This document shows, one piece after another, positions 47,301 through 54,427 of a stretch of 64,000 nt of DNA (position 1 is its first letter; each line of letters opens with the position of its first letter). Origin of the DNA: DAOTXN01 sp034435435 (GTDB taxonomy: Bacteria > Chloroflexota > Anaerolineae > S140-20); NCBI GenBank assembly GCA_034435435.1, contig DAOTXN010000135.1, positions 62,001 to 126,000 on the forward strand, in the 5' to 3' direction. The translations under genes and the position numbers were made by a program. A model generated the notes under the pieces. That model saw nothing but the letters and a program-made list of their open reading frames with translations. It made no database searches and was not told the origin of the DNA.

Positions 47301-49477
47301 ACGAGTTGGCGCGGCTGCATCGTGCGTCGGCGCCGCTGCTCTTTGCTGCCCCCACCGACTTACCCTCGCTGGCGCAAAACATCGTCGAGGCGGTTTTGAG
47401 CGAGTTCGGTCAAGCCAACTGCAGCTTGCTGCTGCTCGATAGACCCTCCGGCGAAATCAAGCGCATCGCTGCAGTCGGGCCTTATGTCCCAGAGGTTCAA
47501 AGCGCCTGCCTGCGTCTGGATGGTCGTGGGCTTGTGCCGCGCGCCATCCGCATGGGCCAGATCGTCAACGCGCCGGATGTACTTACCGATCCCGACTATG
47601 TGCCAAGCTGGAAGGGCGCCCGATCCGAGATGGTCGTCCCCCTGCGCGCCGGCGACCAGATCATCGGCGCCTTGGATATGCAAAGCACGCAACCGTACGC
47701 TTTTGGCCCGGCCGATGAACGCCTGTTGACTGCCTATGCCGAGCGGGCCGCGCTGGCGTTGGAAAACACCCGCCTGTATCAAGAAACTGCGCGCCGCGCC
47801 GATGAAATGGCCTCGCTGTACTACATTGGCCTGGCGACCTCCTCCAGCCTCTCGCTGGATCAAGTCCTCACTTCGATTTATGAGCAATGCAAGATCGCCC
47901 TTCCCTGTGAGCATTTTTACGTCGCCTTGCACCGCGCCGACGAACCCACCATCACCTTCCCCATCTTTATCGGCCAGGGGAAACGCCTGCAAGTGCCTCC
48001 CGTAGAGTTTGCGGCAAACGAAGGCTTTACGGCCTACATTATTCGACAACGCTGCCCGTTGATGGTCCAAGACGTGTCCAACGTGCACAAAACACTACCT
48101 ATCCGTCCTATGACCGTAACAGACACGCCCCCAGATAACTATTTGGGCGTGCCGCTCATATTGCGTGACCAAGTCATCGGCGTGCTCTCGGTTCAATCGT
48201 CCGACCCGGCGGCTTATTCCAAAGATCACATGCGTCTGCTGAGCACCATCGCCGCCCAGGCCGCTATCGCCATCGAAAATGCCCGCCTCTACACCACTGT
48301 GCAAGAGTATGCCAACTCGCTGCAAGAGGTCGCAGCGGAGCGCCAATATCTGTTCGAGCAACTGCAAAAATACACCGAGACACTCGAAGAACAGGTCACC
48401 GCGCGTACAGCCGAGATCTTTGCCGAAAAAGAAAAGATAGAAGCCGTCCTCAAATCGACCGCTGACCCGATCATCATCACCGATCACGCAGGGCGCGTTA
48501 CTTATGTCAACGATGCTTTCACCACTCTCAGTGGCTACACTGTCTCCGAGGTCCTGGATCAGTGTGTAGCGGACGTTATCGTCGCCCATGAAACACCGGC
48601 CGCAACCGTATCTCACTTCCATCAAGCCATTACCCAGGGCATCCTGTGGCGAGGCGATCTCTTTTTCGTCCACAAAGATGGTCGGCCCCTGGAGGTCGAG
48701 GCCACACTGGCGCCTGTCTGTGATCACGCCGGCGACATCATCAACTTTGCCATCGGTTTGCGCGACGTGAGCCAGGCCAGAGCGCTAGAGCGCGCCAAGT
48801 CCGAATTTCTCACCAACGTCTCGCACCAACTGCGCACGCCTGTCACTAATCTCAAGACATATACTTATTTGTTGAACAAAGGCACGCCCGAAAAACATAC
48901 CCAATACGTCCAGGTAGTGCAGAACGAGGTCGAGAAACTCTTACACCTCGTCGAGGGTCTGATCGAAATCGTCGAGTTGGACGCTGAACCCATCGTGACC
49001 GAGTGGCAGTCCGTCCCGTTGCTCGAACTGGTTCACGCGACCGTGCTTCGTTACCACTCACAAGCTCAAGCCGCCGGCCTGACCCTGCGAGCCGATCTGC
49101 CCGACCCGCCGCCTCCTGCTGCAATGGGCAGCAAGTTCCGCCTGAGCCAGGCCTTGAACCAAATCGTGGAAAACGCGCTATCCTTTACCGAGCAAGGTGA
49201 GATCGTGGTAGGAGCCTATTTGGATGCCGCCGCAAACACACCCGAATTGGTGCTGTGGGTCTCCGACACCGGACCTGGCATTCCTCGCGCCGATCAGGAA
49301 AAACTCTTTGAACGCTTCTACCGCGGAGAAATCGCCAAGCCCGGGCATATCATTGGCACCGGTTTAGGATTGGCCATCGCCAACACCATCGTGCAAGCCC
49401 ATCGCGGCCATATCACGCTGCGTAGCGCCGTCGGACAGGGTAGCACCTTTGAAATACGCTTGCCGGTAATCCAATAA
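44354..49477 (+). CDS. Large cytoplasmic histidine kinase with seven GAF domains
   Basis: About 1707 residues, no TM helix. Order: PAS (about 10-115), GAF 1-7 (about 130-295, 313-485, 488-650, 655-820, 823-985, 985-1150, 1150-1325), coiled coil, second PAS (about 1360-1475), HisKA with SHQLRTPVTNLKTYTYLL (His about 1490), and HATPase (N-box ALNQIVENALSFT, DTGPGIP, GTGLGLAIANTIV). The H-box reads SHQLRTP where SHELRTP is standard, so the base next to the histidine is glutamine. GAF domains end in repeated AIAIENARL motifs, a sign of internal duplication. The start is uncertain: ATG 44354 or ATG 44375, the latter 12 bases after a possible extended -10 (TGGTAGAAT). The frame upstream of 44354 lies inside the previous gene. 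Confidence 0.9.
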   Translation: MVEFPEPMVLDPTIFNTVQALIVGLDPDGTIRFFNAYCEQITGWPRHEALGKNWFEHFIPARLRLSMQSILAELLESTHTGPVESILLTRTGQERVVAWHNTVLRTESGRVTLVVGAGIDVTEQREAENMLHSLNAAAMAVQQARSEQEIFAVTAQELTRLGFECTVLLTDAGESDLEIVFTTFPDADLDRAERLLGAAILGYHIPVASVREWDIIRRERRALLITQPAALVREIFSTAGTTLAEQASRLPKLSRLIVAPMTIGATILGVLTAHSDHVTEVYLPGMTAFANQVAVALRNARLHAETQRRVIEQSTLLAASRIASSSLDLPQVLTCLAEHLCKAIDATSSYICDWDPETDTATVLAEYVAPDVAEQDSDLGVTYNLGRDFPGASEMLRQALPQITHRDDPTISAIERAHMELYGAHTTLLIPLVVKEAVIGFAELWESRRRREFTPREIALCQGIAQHVAIAIANTRLFEAEAQRRREAETLRQITSVLASTLDLDQVLDLILEQLAQVIRYDSAAVFLLQNDRLVVTAGRGFPEPERVMGMSFTTQENTLFQHIQTTRAPLVLPDARADPRFFGRGGTHYVRGWMGIPLMVKDRIIGHVTVDSRQPNAFDNTDATLVQAFANQAAIAIENARLFEANERRWREAETLRAATQALSATLDLQQIFDLILSELQQVVPYDSASVQELKGERLEIIGGRGFPNLEELLGLSFDLSAADHPNGQVIRTRAPLILGDAPTHYDEFHREPHAQAAIRSWLGVPLLFGDQVIGMITLDKRESGFYNEEHVRLALAYAAQAAIAVENARLFQTERAQAQRQAALSRLSADLAATLEVDQVCWRVVNGLHATLGYRFIGLFLLDQATGERVLAATVGWPTAPPVNWRLPPGHGLSERPLWDGQLHYSPDVSQEPSYVPGLGGSEVDVPLKLGEQILGVLAVESAKTHDFDQHDFEVLTAAANQSAVAIQNARLYETQRQQADELARLHRASAPLLFAAPTDLPSLAQNIVEAVLSEFGQANCSLLLLDRPSGEIKRIAAVGPYVPEVQSACLRLDGRGLVPRAIRMGQIVNAPDVLTDPDYVPSWKGARSEMVVPLRAGDQIIGALDMQSTQPYAFGPADERLLTAYAERAALALENTRLYQETARRADEMASLYYIGLATSSSLSLDQVLTSIYEQCKIALPCEHFYVALHRADEPTITFPIFIGQGKRLQVPPVEFAANEGFTAYIIRQRCPLMVQDVSNVHKTLPIRPMTVTDTPPDNYLGVPLILRDQVIGVLSVQSSDPAAYSKDHMRLLSTIAAQAAIAIENARLYTTVQEYANSLQEVAAERQYLFEQLQKYTETLEEQVTARTAEIFAEKEKIEAVLKSTADPIIITDHAGRVTYVNDAFTTLSGYTVSEVLDQCVADVIVAHETPAATVSHFHQAITQGILWRGDLFFVHKDGRPLEVEATLAPVCDHAGDIINFAIGLRDVSQARALERAKSEFLTNVSHQLRTPVTNLKTYTYLLNKGTPEKHTQYVQVVQNEVEKLLHLVEGLIEIVELDAEPIVTEWQSVPLLELVHATVLRYHSQAQAAGLTLRADLPDPPPPAAMGSKFRLSQALNQIVENALSFTEQGEIVVGAYLDAAANTPELVLWVSDTGPGIPRADQEKLFERFYRGEIAKPGHIIGTGLGLAIANTIVQAHRGHITLRSAVGQGSTFEIRLPVIQ

Positions 49478-49487
49478 ATGGTATAAT
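49460..49487 (+). promoter_or_regulatory. Promoter of the zinc-ribbon membrane protein gene
   Basis: TTGCCG (49460-49465), 16 bases and a perfect TATAAT (49482-49487) preceded by TGG. It lies within the last codons of the kinase gene. The predicted start (about 49494) is immediately upstream of a terminator-like hairpin. Confidence 0.65.
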
Positions 49488-49497
49488 ACACCCCCGA

Positions 49498-49528
49498 CCG
49501 GGCTTATGGCTTGTCAGCCCGGCCATTT
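49498..49528 (+). terminator. Intrinsic terminator/attenuator after the GAF kinase gene
   Basis: CCGGGCT (49498-49504) pairs with AGCCCGG (49516-49522), followed by CCATTTTTT. It can end the kinase transcript. Because the next gene's own promoter lies just upstream of the hairpin, the new transcript must also pass it, so it may work as an attenuator. Confidence 0.7.
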
Positions 49529-49555
49529 TTTGCTCTGCAAAGGAGTGGCCGTCTC

Positions 49556-50089
49556 ATGGATTGGGTGGATTCCATTAGCAATGTTATCGTCGTCATTGCG
49601 GCCTTTTTGGGCGCTTTTCTGGCGGCCTTGTGGCTCAGTATGATCATTTGGACCTTTCGGGACATTCGCGCCCGCTCTCGCGACATCTTTGCGCAAATCC
49701 TCGCCTCGTTGATCGTCGCTATTCTCAACCTGCCGGGTCTGCTGATCTATATGATGGTGCGCCCGCGCGAAACCCTCGCCGAAGCCTACGATCGTTCGCT
49801 CGAAGAAGAGGCCTTGCTGCAAAGCATCGAAGAGCGCGAAAGCTGCCCCGGATGTGGTCAGCGCAGCGCCGCCGAATGGATCATCTGCCCCTACTGTCAC
49901 ACGCAGTTAAAGAAAAGCTGCCATTACTGTGGGCGGGCCATGCATCTGCGTTGGACAGTTTGTCCCTATTGCGGCGCTAGTGACCGTCCTGCCACGACCG
50001 CCGCGTCCTCGCTGAGCCGCACCCAGCCTACCTATGCGCCCCCGGCTCGCTTTGCAGCGGCCGACACTGAAACCTCAACCGCCGAGTAG
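49556..50089 (+). CDS. Membrane protein with double zinc ribbon
   Basis: 177 residues. Two TM helices (about 8-31, IVVIAAFLGAFLAALWLSMI, and about 45-66, ILASLIVAILNLPGLLIYMM) are followed by an acidic helix and a double zinc ribbon: CPGCGQ, ICPYCHTQ, CHYCGRA and VCPYCGAS, four CxxC knuckles that would hold two zinc ions. The end is Ser/Thr/Pro-rich. Function unknown; such proteins are common in Chloroflexota and may present a protein- or nucleic-acid-binding knuckle at the membrane. AAGGAG lies ten bases before the ATG. The gene is followed after six bases by an esterase gene. Confidence 0.8.
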   Translation: MDWVDSISNVIVVIAAFLGAFLAALWLSMIIWTFRDIRARSRDIFAQILASLIVAILNLPGLLIYMMVRPRETLAEAYDRSLEEEALLQSIEERESCPGCGQRSAAEWIICPYCHTQLKKSCHYCGRAMHLRWTVCPYCGASDRPATTAASSLSRTQPTYAPPARFAAADTETSTAE

Positions 50090-50095
50090 GAGCCG

Positions 50096-50923
50096 ATGGC
50101 CCAACATCCCTGGCTCGACCCCAGTCCCTTCTTTTTTGCCGGGGGGCCGGTTGGCGTACTTCTCATACATGGTTTGACTGGCGCGCCGACCGAAATGCGC
50201 CCCATGGGCGAATACCTGGCAGCTCAAGGCTACACTGTGGCCGGACCGCGCCTGTGTGGTCACGGCACTGCATGGCAAGAATTGAGCCGCACCCGCTGGC
50301 AAGACTGGATCAACAGCGCCGGCGTCGCCCTGACCCAGCTGCAGGGTCGCTGCCGACGAATTTTCGTGGGAGGTCTGTCGTTAGGAGGGTTGATTACGCT
50401 GTATTTGGGTCAGCAGCATCCCGAAATCGCCGGACTTGTCCCCATGGCGCCGGCCCTCAACGTTGCCAGCCCCTTCATCCGCCTCACACCCATCGCCAAG
50501 CGCTTTGTGACCAAACTCGACAAAACCGGAGCGATGGATAACGGTCACGTTGATTCTGAAACCTGTAATCGGCTGTGGTGCTATCCGGTTACTCCCCTGG
50601 CTGCGGCGCACGAGGTGCTCAAACTCCAGCGAGTTATCCGGCCCGCTCTAGGCCGCATTGTACAACCTCTGCTCATCTTTCAGGGGCGCCACGACCGCGC
50701 TGTGCGCCTCGACAGCGCAGCAATCGTTTACGAGCGCGCTGCGTCAAGCGATAAGGAACTGGTTTGGTTGGACAATTCTGGTCACTGTGTGACGGTAGAT
50801 AGCGAGCGCGAGGTGGTGTGGCGCAAGACCCATCGGTGGATTCAAGAGCGGTTAGATGAGGAACGCCATTATTGCACGCGCAGCAGCACCTTGCCGTCCT
50901 GCCAAAGCCCTTCCAGGTTGTAA
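50096..50923 (+). CDS. Alpha/beta hydrolase, Est30/monoacylglycerol-lipase-like carboxylesterase
   Basis: 275 residues. GVLLIHGLTGAPTEMRPMGE contains the oxyanion HG motif. The nucleophile serine is in FVGGLSLGGLITLYLGQQ, the acid in FQGRHDRAVRLDS, and the histidine in WLDNSGHCVTVDSERE, giving an intact triad. It resembles the carboxylesterase/monoacylglycerol lipase group that cleaves short- to medium-chain esters. Its last 18 codons (HYCTRSSTLPSCQSPSRL) overlap the convergent rsfS gene by 55 bases and look like run-on sequence rather than conserved protein. It starts six bases after the zinc-ribbon gene and is probably in its operon. Confidence 0.87.
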   Translation: MAQHPWLDPSPFFFAGGPVGVLLIHGLTGAPTEMRPMGEYLAAQGYTVAGPRLCGHGTAWQELSRTRWQDWINSAGVALTQLQGRCRRIFVGGLSLGGLITLYLGQQHPEIAGLVPMAPALNVASPFIRLTPIAKRFVTKLDKTGAMDNGHVDSETCNRLWCYPVTPLAAAHEVLKLQRVIRPALGRIVQPLLIFQGRHDRAVRLDSAAIVYERAASSDKELVWLDNSGHCVTVDSEREVVWRKTHRWIQERLDEERHYCTRSSTLPSCQSPSRL

Positions 50924-51231
50924 TAGCTACGCAGCGCGGGCGCAAAGATGTGCACAATTACGTCCAGATAATCCATCAAGACCCATCCGGCCAGAGGTTC
51001 GCCCTCAATGTGATGGGGAAGGATACTCGACTCTTTTTTGATCGTCTCTCGCACACCGTCGGCCAGCGCCCTGATCTGCCGTTCGCTGCTGCCGCTGCAT
51101 ATCACAAAATAGTCCGTGAATGGACTCTGCTCGTGAATATCCAGCAAGAGAATATCCTCCCCCAGTTTGTCTTCCAGCACATCCACGATCTGTCGCGCTA
51201 ATGCAATGGGTTCCAGTTTACGACCTCCCAA
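50869..51231 (-). CDS. rsfS: Ribosomal silencing factor RsfS
   Basis: 120 residues: LARQIVDVLEDKLGEDILLL, SPFTDYFVICSGSSERQIRA, LPHHIEGEPLAGWVLMDYLD and VIVHIFAPALRSYYNLEGLW. It binds ribosomal protein L14 and blocks subunit joining when nutrients are scarce. The family is well conserved and the length is normal. Its 3' end overlaps the convergent hydrolase gene. Confidence 0.94.
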   Translation of the reverse strand: MGGRKLEPIALARQIVDVLEDKLGEDILLLDIHEQSPFTDYFVICSGSSERQIRALADGVRETIKKESSILPHHIEGEPLAGWVLMDYLDVIVHIFAPALRSYYNLEGLWQDGKVLLRVQ

Positions 51232-51255
51232 TCTACCAATCTTCCACTACCCAAT

Positions 51256-51726
51256 TTACGCCATTTTATCAGAGCCGGCCCCATCGCGCAACCCGGCCAA
51301 CAGCGTTTGCATGCGCTTCCAATGACTCCCTGGCCAGTAGACCCGCTGGCACGCCGCGCACCACGAAAAGCGCGTCTGCGTTCGTTGTATAAAGAGTGGC
51401 GCATGCGTTTGCACCAGCCTTGGGTCGGCAGCCGCCAGCCGTTGATTGCACACCGGACAGCGGGAAAAGGGGGGATCGACCGGCGGCCCAACGCTTTGCC
51501 ACACCTGGCGCAGTTGTTCTTCCAATATCTGGCTTTCGACCACCAACGCGCGCAGCCCCCGGCGTTCGGCCAAAGCGCGGTCGCGGGTAAGCACCAGGCG
51601 GTCCTCGGCGCGGGCCAAACGCACAATCTCCCAATCGTTGGTGTCGGCCACATACGCGGTATCGTAGCCCAGAATCCGCAGCCACCTGGCCAGCCGTCCC
51701 AACATCGCATCGGCCAACAGTCTCAT
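51256..51726 (-). CDS. Mut7-C RNAse domain protein
   Basis: 156 residues. It begins MRLLADAMLGRLARWLRILG and continues YDTAYVADTND, LVLTRDRALAE and a C-terminal zinc ribbon (SRCPVCNQRL and SWCAACQRVYWPGSHW), together the Mut7-C/DUF82 arrangement. The PIN-like aspartates (ADAML, TRDRAL) are kept. The domain is predicted to be an RNase; its bacterial substrates are unknown. It lies upstream of rsfS on the same strand with a 24-base gap. Confidence 0.88.
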   Translation of the reverse strand: MRLLADAMLGRLARWLRILGYDTAYVADTNDWEIVRLARAEDRLVLTRDRALAERRGLRALVVESQILEEQLRQVWQSVGPPVDPPFSRCPVCNQRLAAADPRLVQTHAPLFIQRTQTRFSWCAACQRVYWPGSHWKRMQTLLAGLRDGAGSDKMA

Positions 51727-51785
51727 GACTTGAATTATTCCCTACTCTCTGGTATGATTGCCGCCGTCAAGTTTGGCTGCCGACG

Positions 51786-51791
51786 TATAAT
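51786..51791 (+). promoter_or_regulatory. -10 box of the Amt-like gene
   Basis: A perfect TATAAT ten bases before the TTG start codon at 51801. No clear -35 box at the normal distance. The short spacing suggests a near-leaderless transcript, although GGAG at 51792-51795 could also act as a ribosome-binding site. Confidence 0.4.
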
Positions 51792-51800
51792 GGAGAAAAT

Positions 51801-53258
51801 TTGAGACGCATTCCCTGGCTCCTCGTTTTCGTATTCCTGGCGACCCTCGCTCTTGTGCCTGTCATAACACGTTGGGTCGAATCCGTACAGACTATTAACT
51901 CGGTTTTGGCCTTGGCGATGGCGCTGCTCTTTCCCCTCGGGCTGATGCTCCTCGCCGCTGCCGCTCTGCCTGCCGACCGCTCCCCCACCGTGGCAGCTCT
52001 GGCTATGCTGGCGCTGGCGCTGGCAGTGATCGGTTATTTCGCGACCGGTTTTGCCTTTCACTTTGGAGGAGCCGCCTTTGTCAGTGACCAGCCCGGGCTC
52101 CAAAATCTCTCGCGCTTTTTCTCACTCGTCAGCGGCGACGACAGCGCGCGTTGGGGGTTCGTCGGGCTGGAAGGCTTTTTCCTCGGCGGCGACGCCGCCA
52201 CGCCGACCGCCATCCAACTCTTTGTGGCCCAACTGCCGGCGGTGATGGCCGCGACGCTCATCGTTGTGTTGGCCTTACCCCGCCGCACACCCTTGGCAGG
52301 GCAATTCTTGATCGGTCTCGTCGTCAGCGCCGTGACCTACCCACTGGCTGGTTTCTGGACCGGCGGCGGCGGCTGGCTGGCGCGCTTGGGGCAAACCTTA
52401 TCGTTGGGTCATGGCCTGGTCGATTTTGCCGGAGCCGGTACGCTCTTTGTCCAAAGTGGGGCTACGGCTCTGGCCGCCACTCTGATATTCAAGCGCCCCG
52501 CCGACGCTGCTCTCGCGCCATCCGAACTATCTTTCGCTATGCCACAATCTCACCGCTCTTTGTTGGCCGGGACAGGCGCGCTGCTGGCCGCCAGCGGCTG
52601 GATCGCTATGAATCTGGTGAACCCACTCTACACGGCGCTTGGCGCAACCCTCAATTGGCCCCTCATCGCTCTCAACGGATTGGCAGGACTGGCCGGGGGC
52701 GCGTTGGCGGCGCAACTGTACAGTGGGTTTTCTACCGGCCGCCTCGACCCTCTCTGGGGTCCGCGCGGCGCCCTGGCCGGATTGATAGCCGTCAGCGCAG
52801 GGGCGCCTTTTTTGCCCACATGGGCTGCGCTGCTCAGCGGGGCTGTCGCTGGGCTGCTGCTCCCCTTTGCCCATTACACCGTCGAGCGCCTATTGCGCCT
52901 GGAAGACAACACAGCCGCTGTCGCCAGTTACCTTTTGCCCGGTTTGTGGGGTCTGGTGGCAGTGGCATTGTTTGCCGATGGTCGTTGGGGCCAAAACTGG
53001 AACAACACCATCGGAGTGGCCGGGCAAGGCGTGAGCGGGTTGTGGGTAGCGGCTGGGTTGCAAACCGACGCCGGGCAAATGGGCGCTCAAGTTTGGGGGG
53101 GCATCGCGCTGCTGATCTGGGGTTTCGTGCTGCCGTGGAGCCTCTTTAAATTTTTAAACCTACTCACCCACCTGCGCTTGCCGCGCAAAATCTCTAGCGA
53201 GAGTGAGGGCGCGCCGGGCTGCCTCGACGGGGTCGTCCATGTGAACGATGGGAGCTGA
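51801..53258 (+). CDS. Amt/MEP-like membrane protein lacking the twin histidines
   Basis: 485 residues with about eleven hydrophobic helices. The overall order of an ammonium transporter is recognisable: GGDAATPTAIQLFVAQL, WLARLGQTLSLGHGLVDFAG, then AGTLFVQSGATALAATLI, WPLIALNGLAGLAGGALAAQ, and a late GLWGLVAVALFADGRWGQ. In true Amt proteins the pore has two histidines, in DFAGGxVVHxxSG and VHGxGG; here those positions read AGTLFVQSG and YLLPGLWG, so both are missing. It probably does not conduct ammonium in the usual way. The start is TTG 51801. The last 33 codons are antisense to the LOG-like gene and may be a run-on. Confidence 0.7.
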   Translation: MRRIPWLLVFVFLATLALVPVITRWVESVQTINSVLALAMALLFPLGLMLLAAAALPADRSPTVAALAMLALALAVIGYFATGFAFHFGGAAFVSDQPGLQNLSRFFSLVSGDDSARWGFVGLEGFFLGGDAATPTAIQLFVAQLPAVMAATLIVVLALPRRTPLAGQFLIGLVVSAVTYPLAGFWTGGGGWLARLGQTLSLGHGLVDFAGAGTLFVQSGATALAATLIFKRPADAALAPSELSFAMPQSHRSLLAGTGALLAASGWIAMNLVNPLYTALGATLNWPLIALNGLAGLAGGALAAQLYSGFSTGRLDPLWGPRGALAGLIAVSAGAPFLPTWAALLSGAVAGLLLPFAHYTVERLLRLEDNTAAVASYLLPGLWGLVAVALFADGRWGQNWNNTIGVAGQGVSGLWVAAGLQTDAGQMGAQVWGGIALLIWGFVLPWSLFKFLNLLTHLRLPRKISSESEGAPGCLDGVVHVNDGS

Positions 53259-53648
53259 CGTCAACTGCCAGGTATGCACCCCGATCACGGGCAGTCCGCT
53301 CTTGAGCGCAAAAGCGATCTCACTCAGCGTGCCATAACGCCCTCCAATCGCCACCACCGCCCGCGCCGCGCGGGCCACGATCACGTTGCGCGCCTCTCCC
53401 AACCCTGTCGCGATGACGATGTCCACGTAAGGATTGGCCGCTCGCGGGTCATCGCCGGGCAGGATACCCACGGTCAAGCCTCCGGCTAACCTGGCTCCGC
53501 GACAGGCCGCCTCCATCACTCCACCACGCCCGCCACACACCAACGTCGCCCCGCCTTCGGCCAGCACCCGCCCCACCGTTTCGGCGACCGCGGCTTCCTC
53601 AGGCGTGCAGCTTGCCGCGCCGATGACCGCAATTAACAAGCGGCTCAT
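53160..53648 (-). CDS. LOG/TIGR00725-family Rossmann protein
   Basis: 162 residues: LLIAVIGAASCTPEEAAVAE, LVCGGRGGVMEAACRGARLA (the GGxxGxM motif), TVGILPGDDPRAANPYVDIV, ARNVIVARAARAVVAIGGRY and TLSEIAFALKSGLPVIGV. This is the short SLOG-superfamily branch related to lysine decarboxylase-like/LOG proteins but without the PGGxGTxxE phosphoribohydrolase motif in its exact form (it reads IGGRYGTLSE). The function is unknown, possibly nucleotide binding. It starts at ATG 53648 with a four-base overlap (ATGA) with thpR. Confidence 0.85.
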   Translation of the reverse strand: MSRLLIAVIGAASCTPEEAAVAETVGRVLAEGGATLVCGGRGGVMEAACRGARLAGGLTVGILPGDDPRAANPYVDIVIATGLGEARNVIVARAARAVVAIGGRYGTLSEIAFALKSGLPVIGVHTWQLTSAPIVHMDDPVEAARRALTLARDFARQAQVGE

Positions 53649-54247
53649 TTCGCATCGCGACGAGGTCGAGATTTCCCCAACGGGAACTCGGCCAAGACGG
53701 TATAAGTCGCGCCATCCGGCCGCAGGTCGCTGCGCATCAGTCGGAACGACGTCGCGTGCACCTGGGCCAGCTCGCCCACTCTGGCGGCGGCGATGATTTC
53801 TCCCAGTCGGTATTGGTCGGAAGAGTGGATGCCTTTGCGTGTGCGACCTAGCGTCAGATGGGGGTGAAAGGCGCGCCGTTCCGGCTCGAATCCCAAGGGC
53901 TTCAGGCTCTTTTCGATGGCTCGCTGCAAAGCTGCCAGTGCGCCGCTCTCTTCTTGCACGCCGACCCATACGACCCCAGGCCGACGCGCATTCGGGAAAC
54001 AACCCATCCCGCCGATGGTAAACGTAAACGGTGCGTGCTGCAGACCCACTTCTGCGAGAGCCGTCTTGACGTGGGGTAAATCGGCCTCGGCTACGTCGCC
54101 CAAGAATTGCAGCGTCAGGTGGATGCCTTCGACTCGCGTCCAGCGCACGCTGTCGGGCGGAGCCTGACGGCGCAATTGCTCGGCTACGTCTTGCAACGCA
54201 GTTTTGGTTGCTGTGGGCAGATCAATGGCGACAAAACTTCGAATCAT
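53645..54247 (-). CDS. thpR: RNA 2',3'-cyclic phosphodiesterase
   Basis: 200 residues of the 2H phosphoesterase fold, with both catalytic motifs: HLTLQFLG (about 47-54) and HPHLTLGRTR (about 131-140). It begins IRSFVAIDLPTATKTAL. Members hydrolyse 2',3'-cyclic phosphates on RNA ends; older names are LigT or 2'-5' RNA ligase. Start ATG 54247 (a TTG at 54259 is less likely). It is coupled by overlap to the LOG-like gene. Confidence 0.9.
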   Translation of the reverse strand: MIRSFVAIDLPTATKTALQDVAEQLRRQAPPDSVRWTRVEGIHLTLQFLGDVAEADLPHVKTALAEVGLQHAPFTFTIGGMGCFPNARRPGVVWVGVQEESGALAALQRAIEKSLKPLGFEPERRAFHPHLTLGRTRKGIHSSDQYRLGEIIAAARVGELAQVHATSFRLMRSDLRPDGATYTVLAEFPLGKSRPRRDAK

Positions 54248-54383
54248 GGCCGGTTTCAAACGGATTTCTTGCCAACTCTATATAGTTTTCTTACTTTTTT
54301 CCAATAACATATAGTCAGGACCGAATACAAGCATATTCTGGATACCGCGCATCCAAGAGCATGCTTTTTAGGGGACGGTTCGA

Positions 54384-54416
54384 GAGGCGCTGGGTCATCA
54401 TTGGCTCAAGCGCCTC
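54384..54416. terminator. Hairpin after the UbiA gene
   Basis: GAGGCGCT (54384-54391) pairs with AGCGCCTC (54409-54416). No strong T-run is adjacent; a TTTTT lies about 10 bases beyond on the plus-strand left side. Possible terminator for the minus-strand prenyltransferase gene. Confidence 0.35.
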
Positions 54417-54427
54417 GTCCATTTTTG

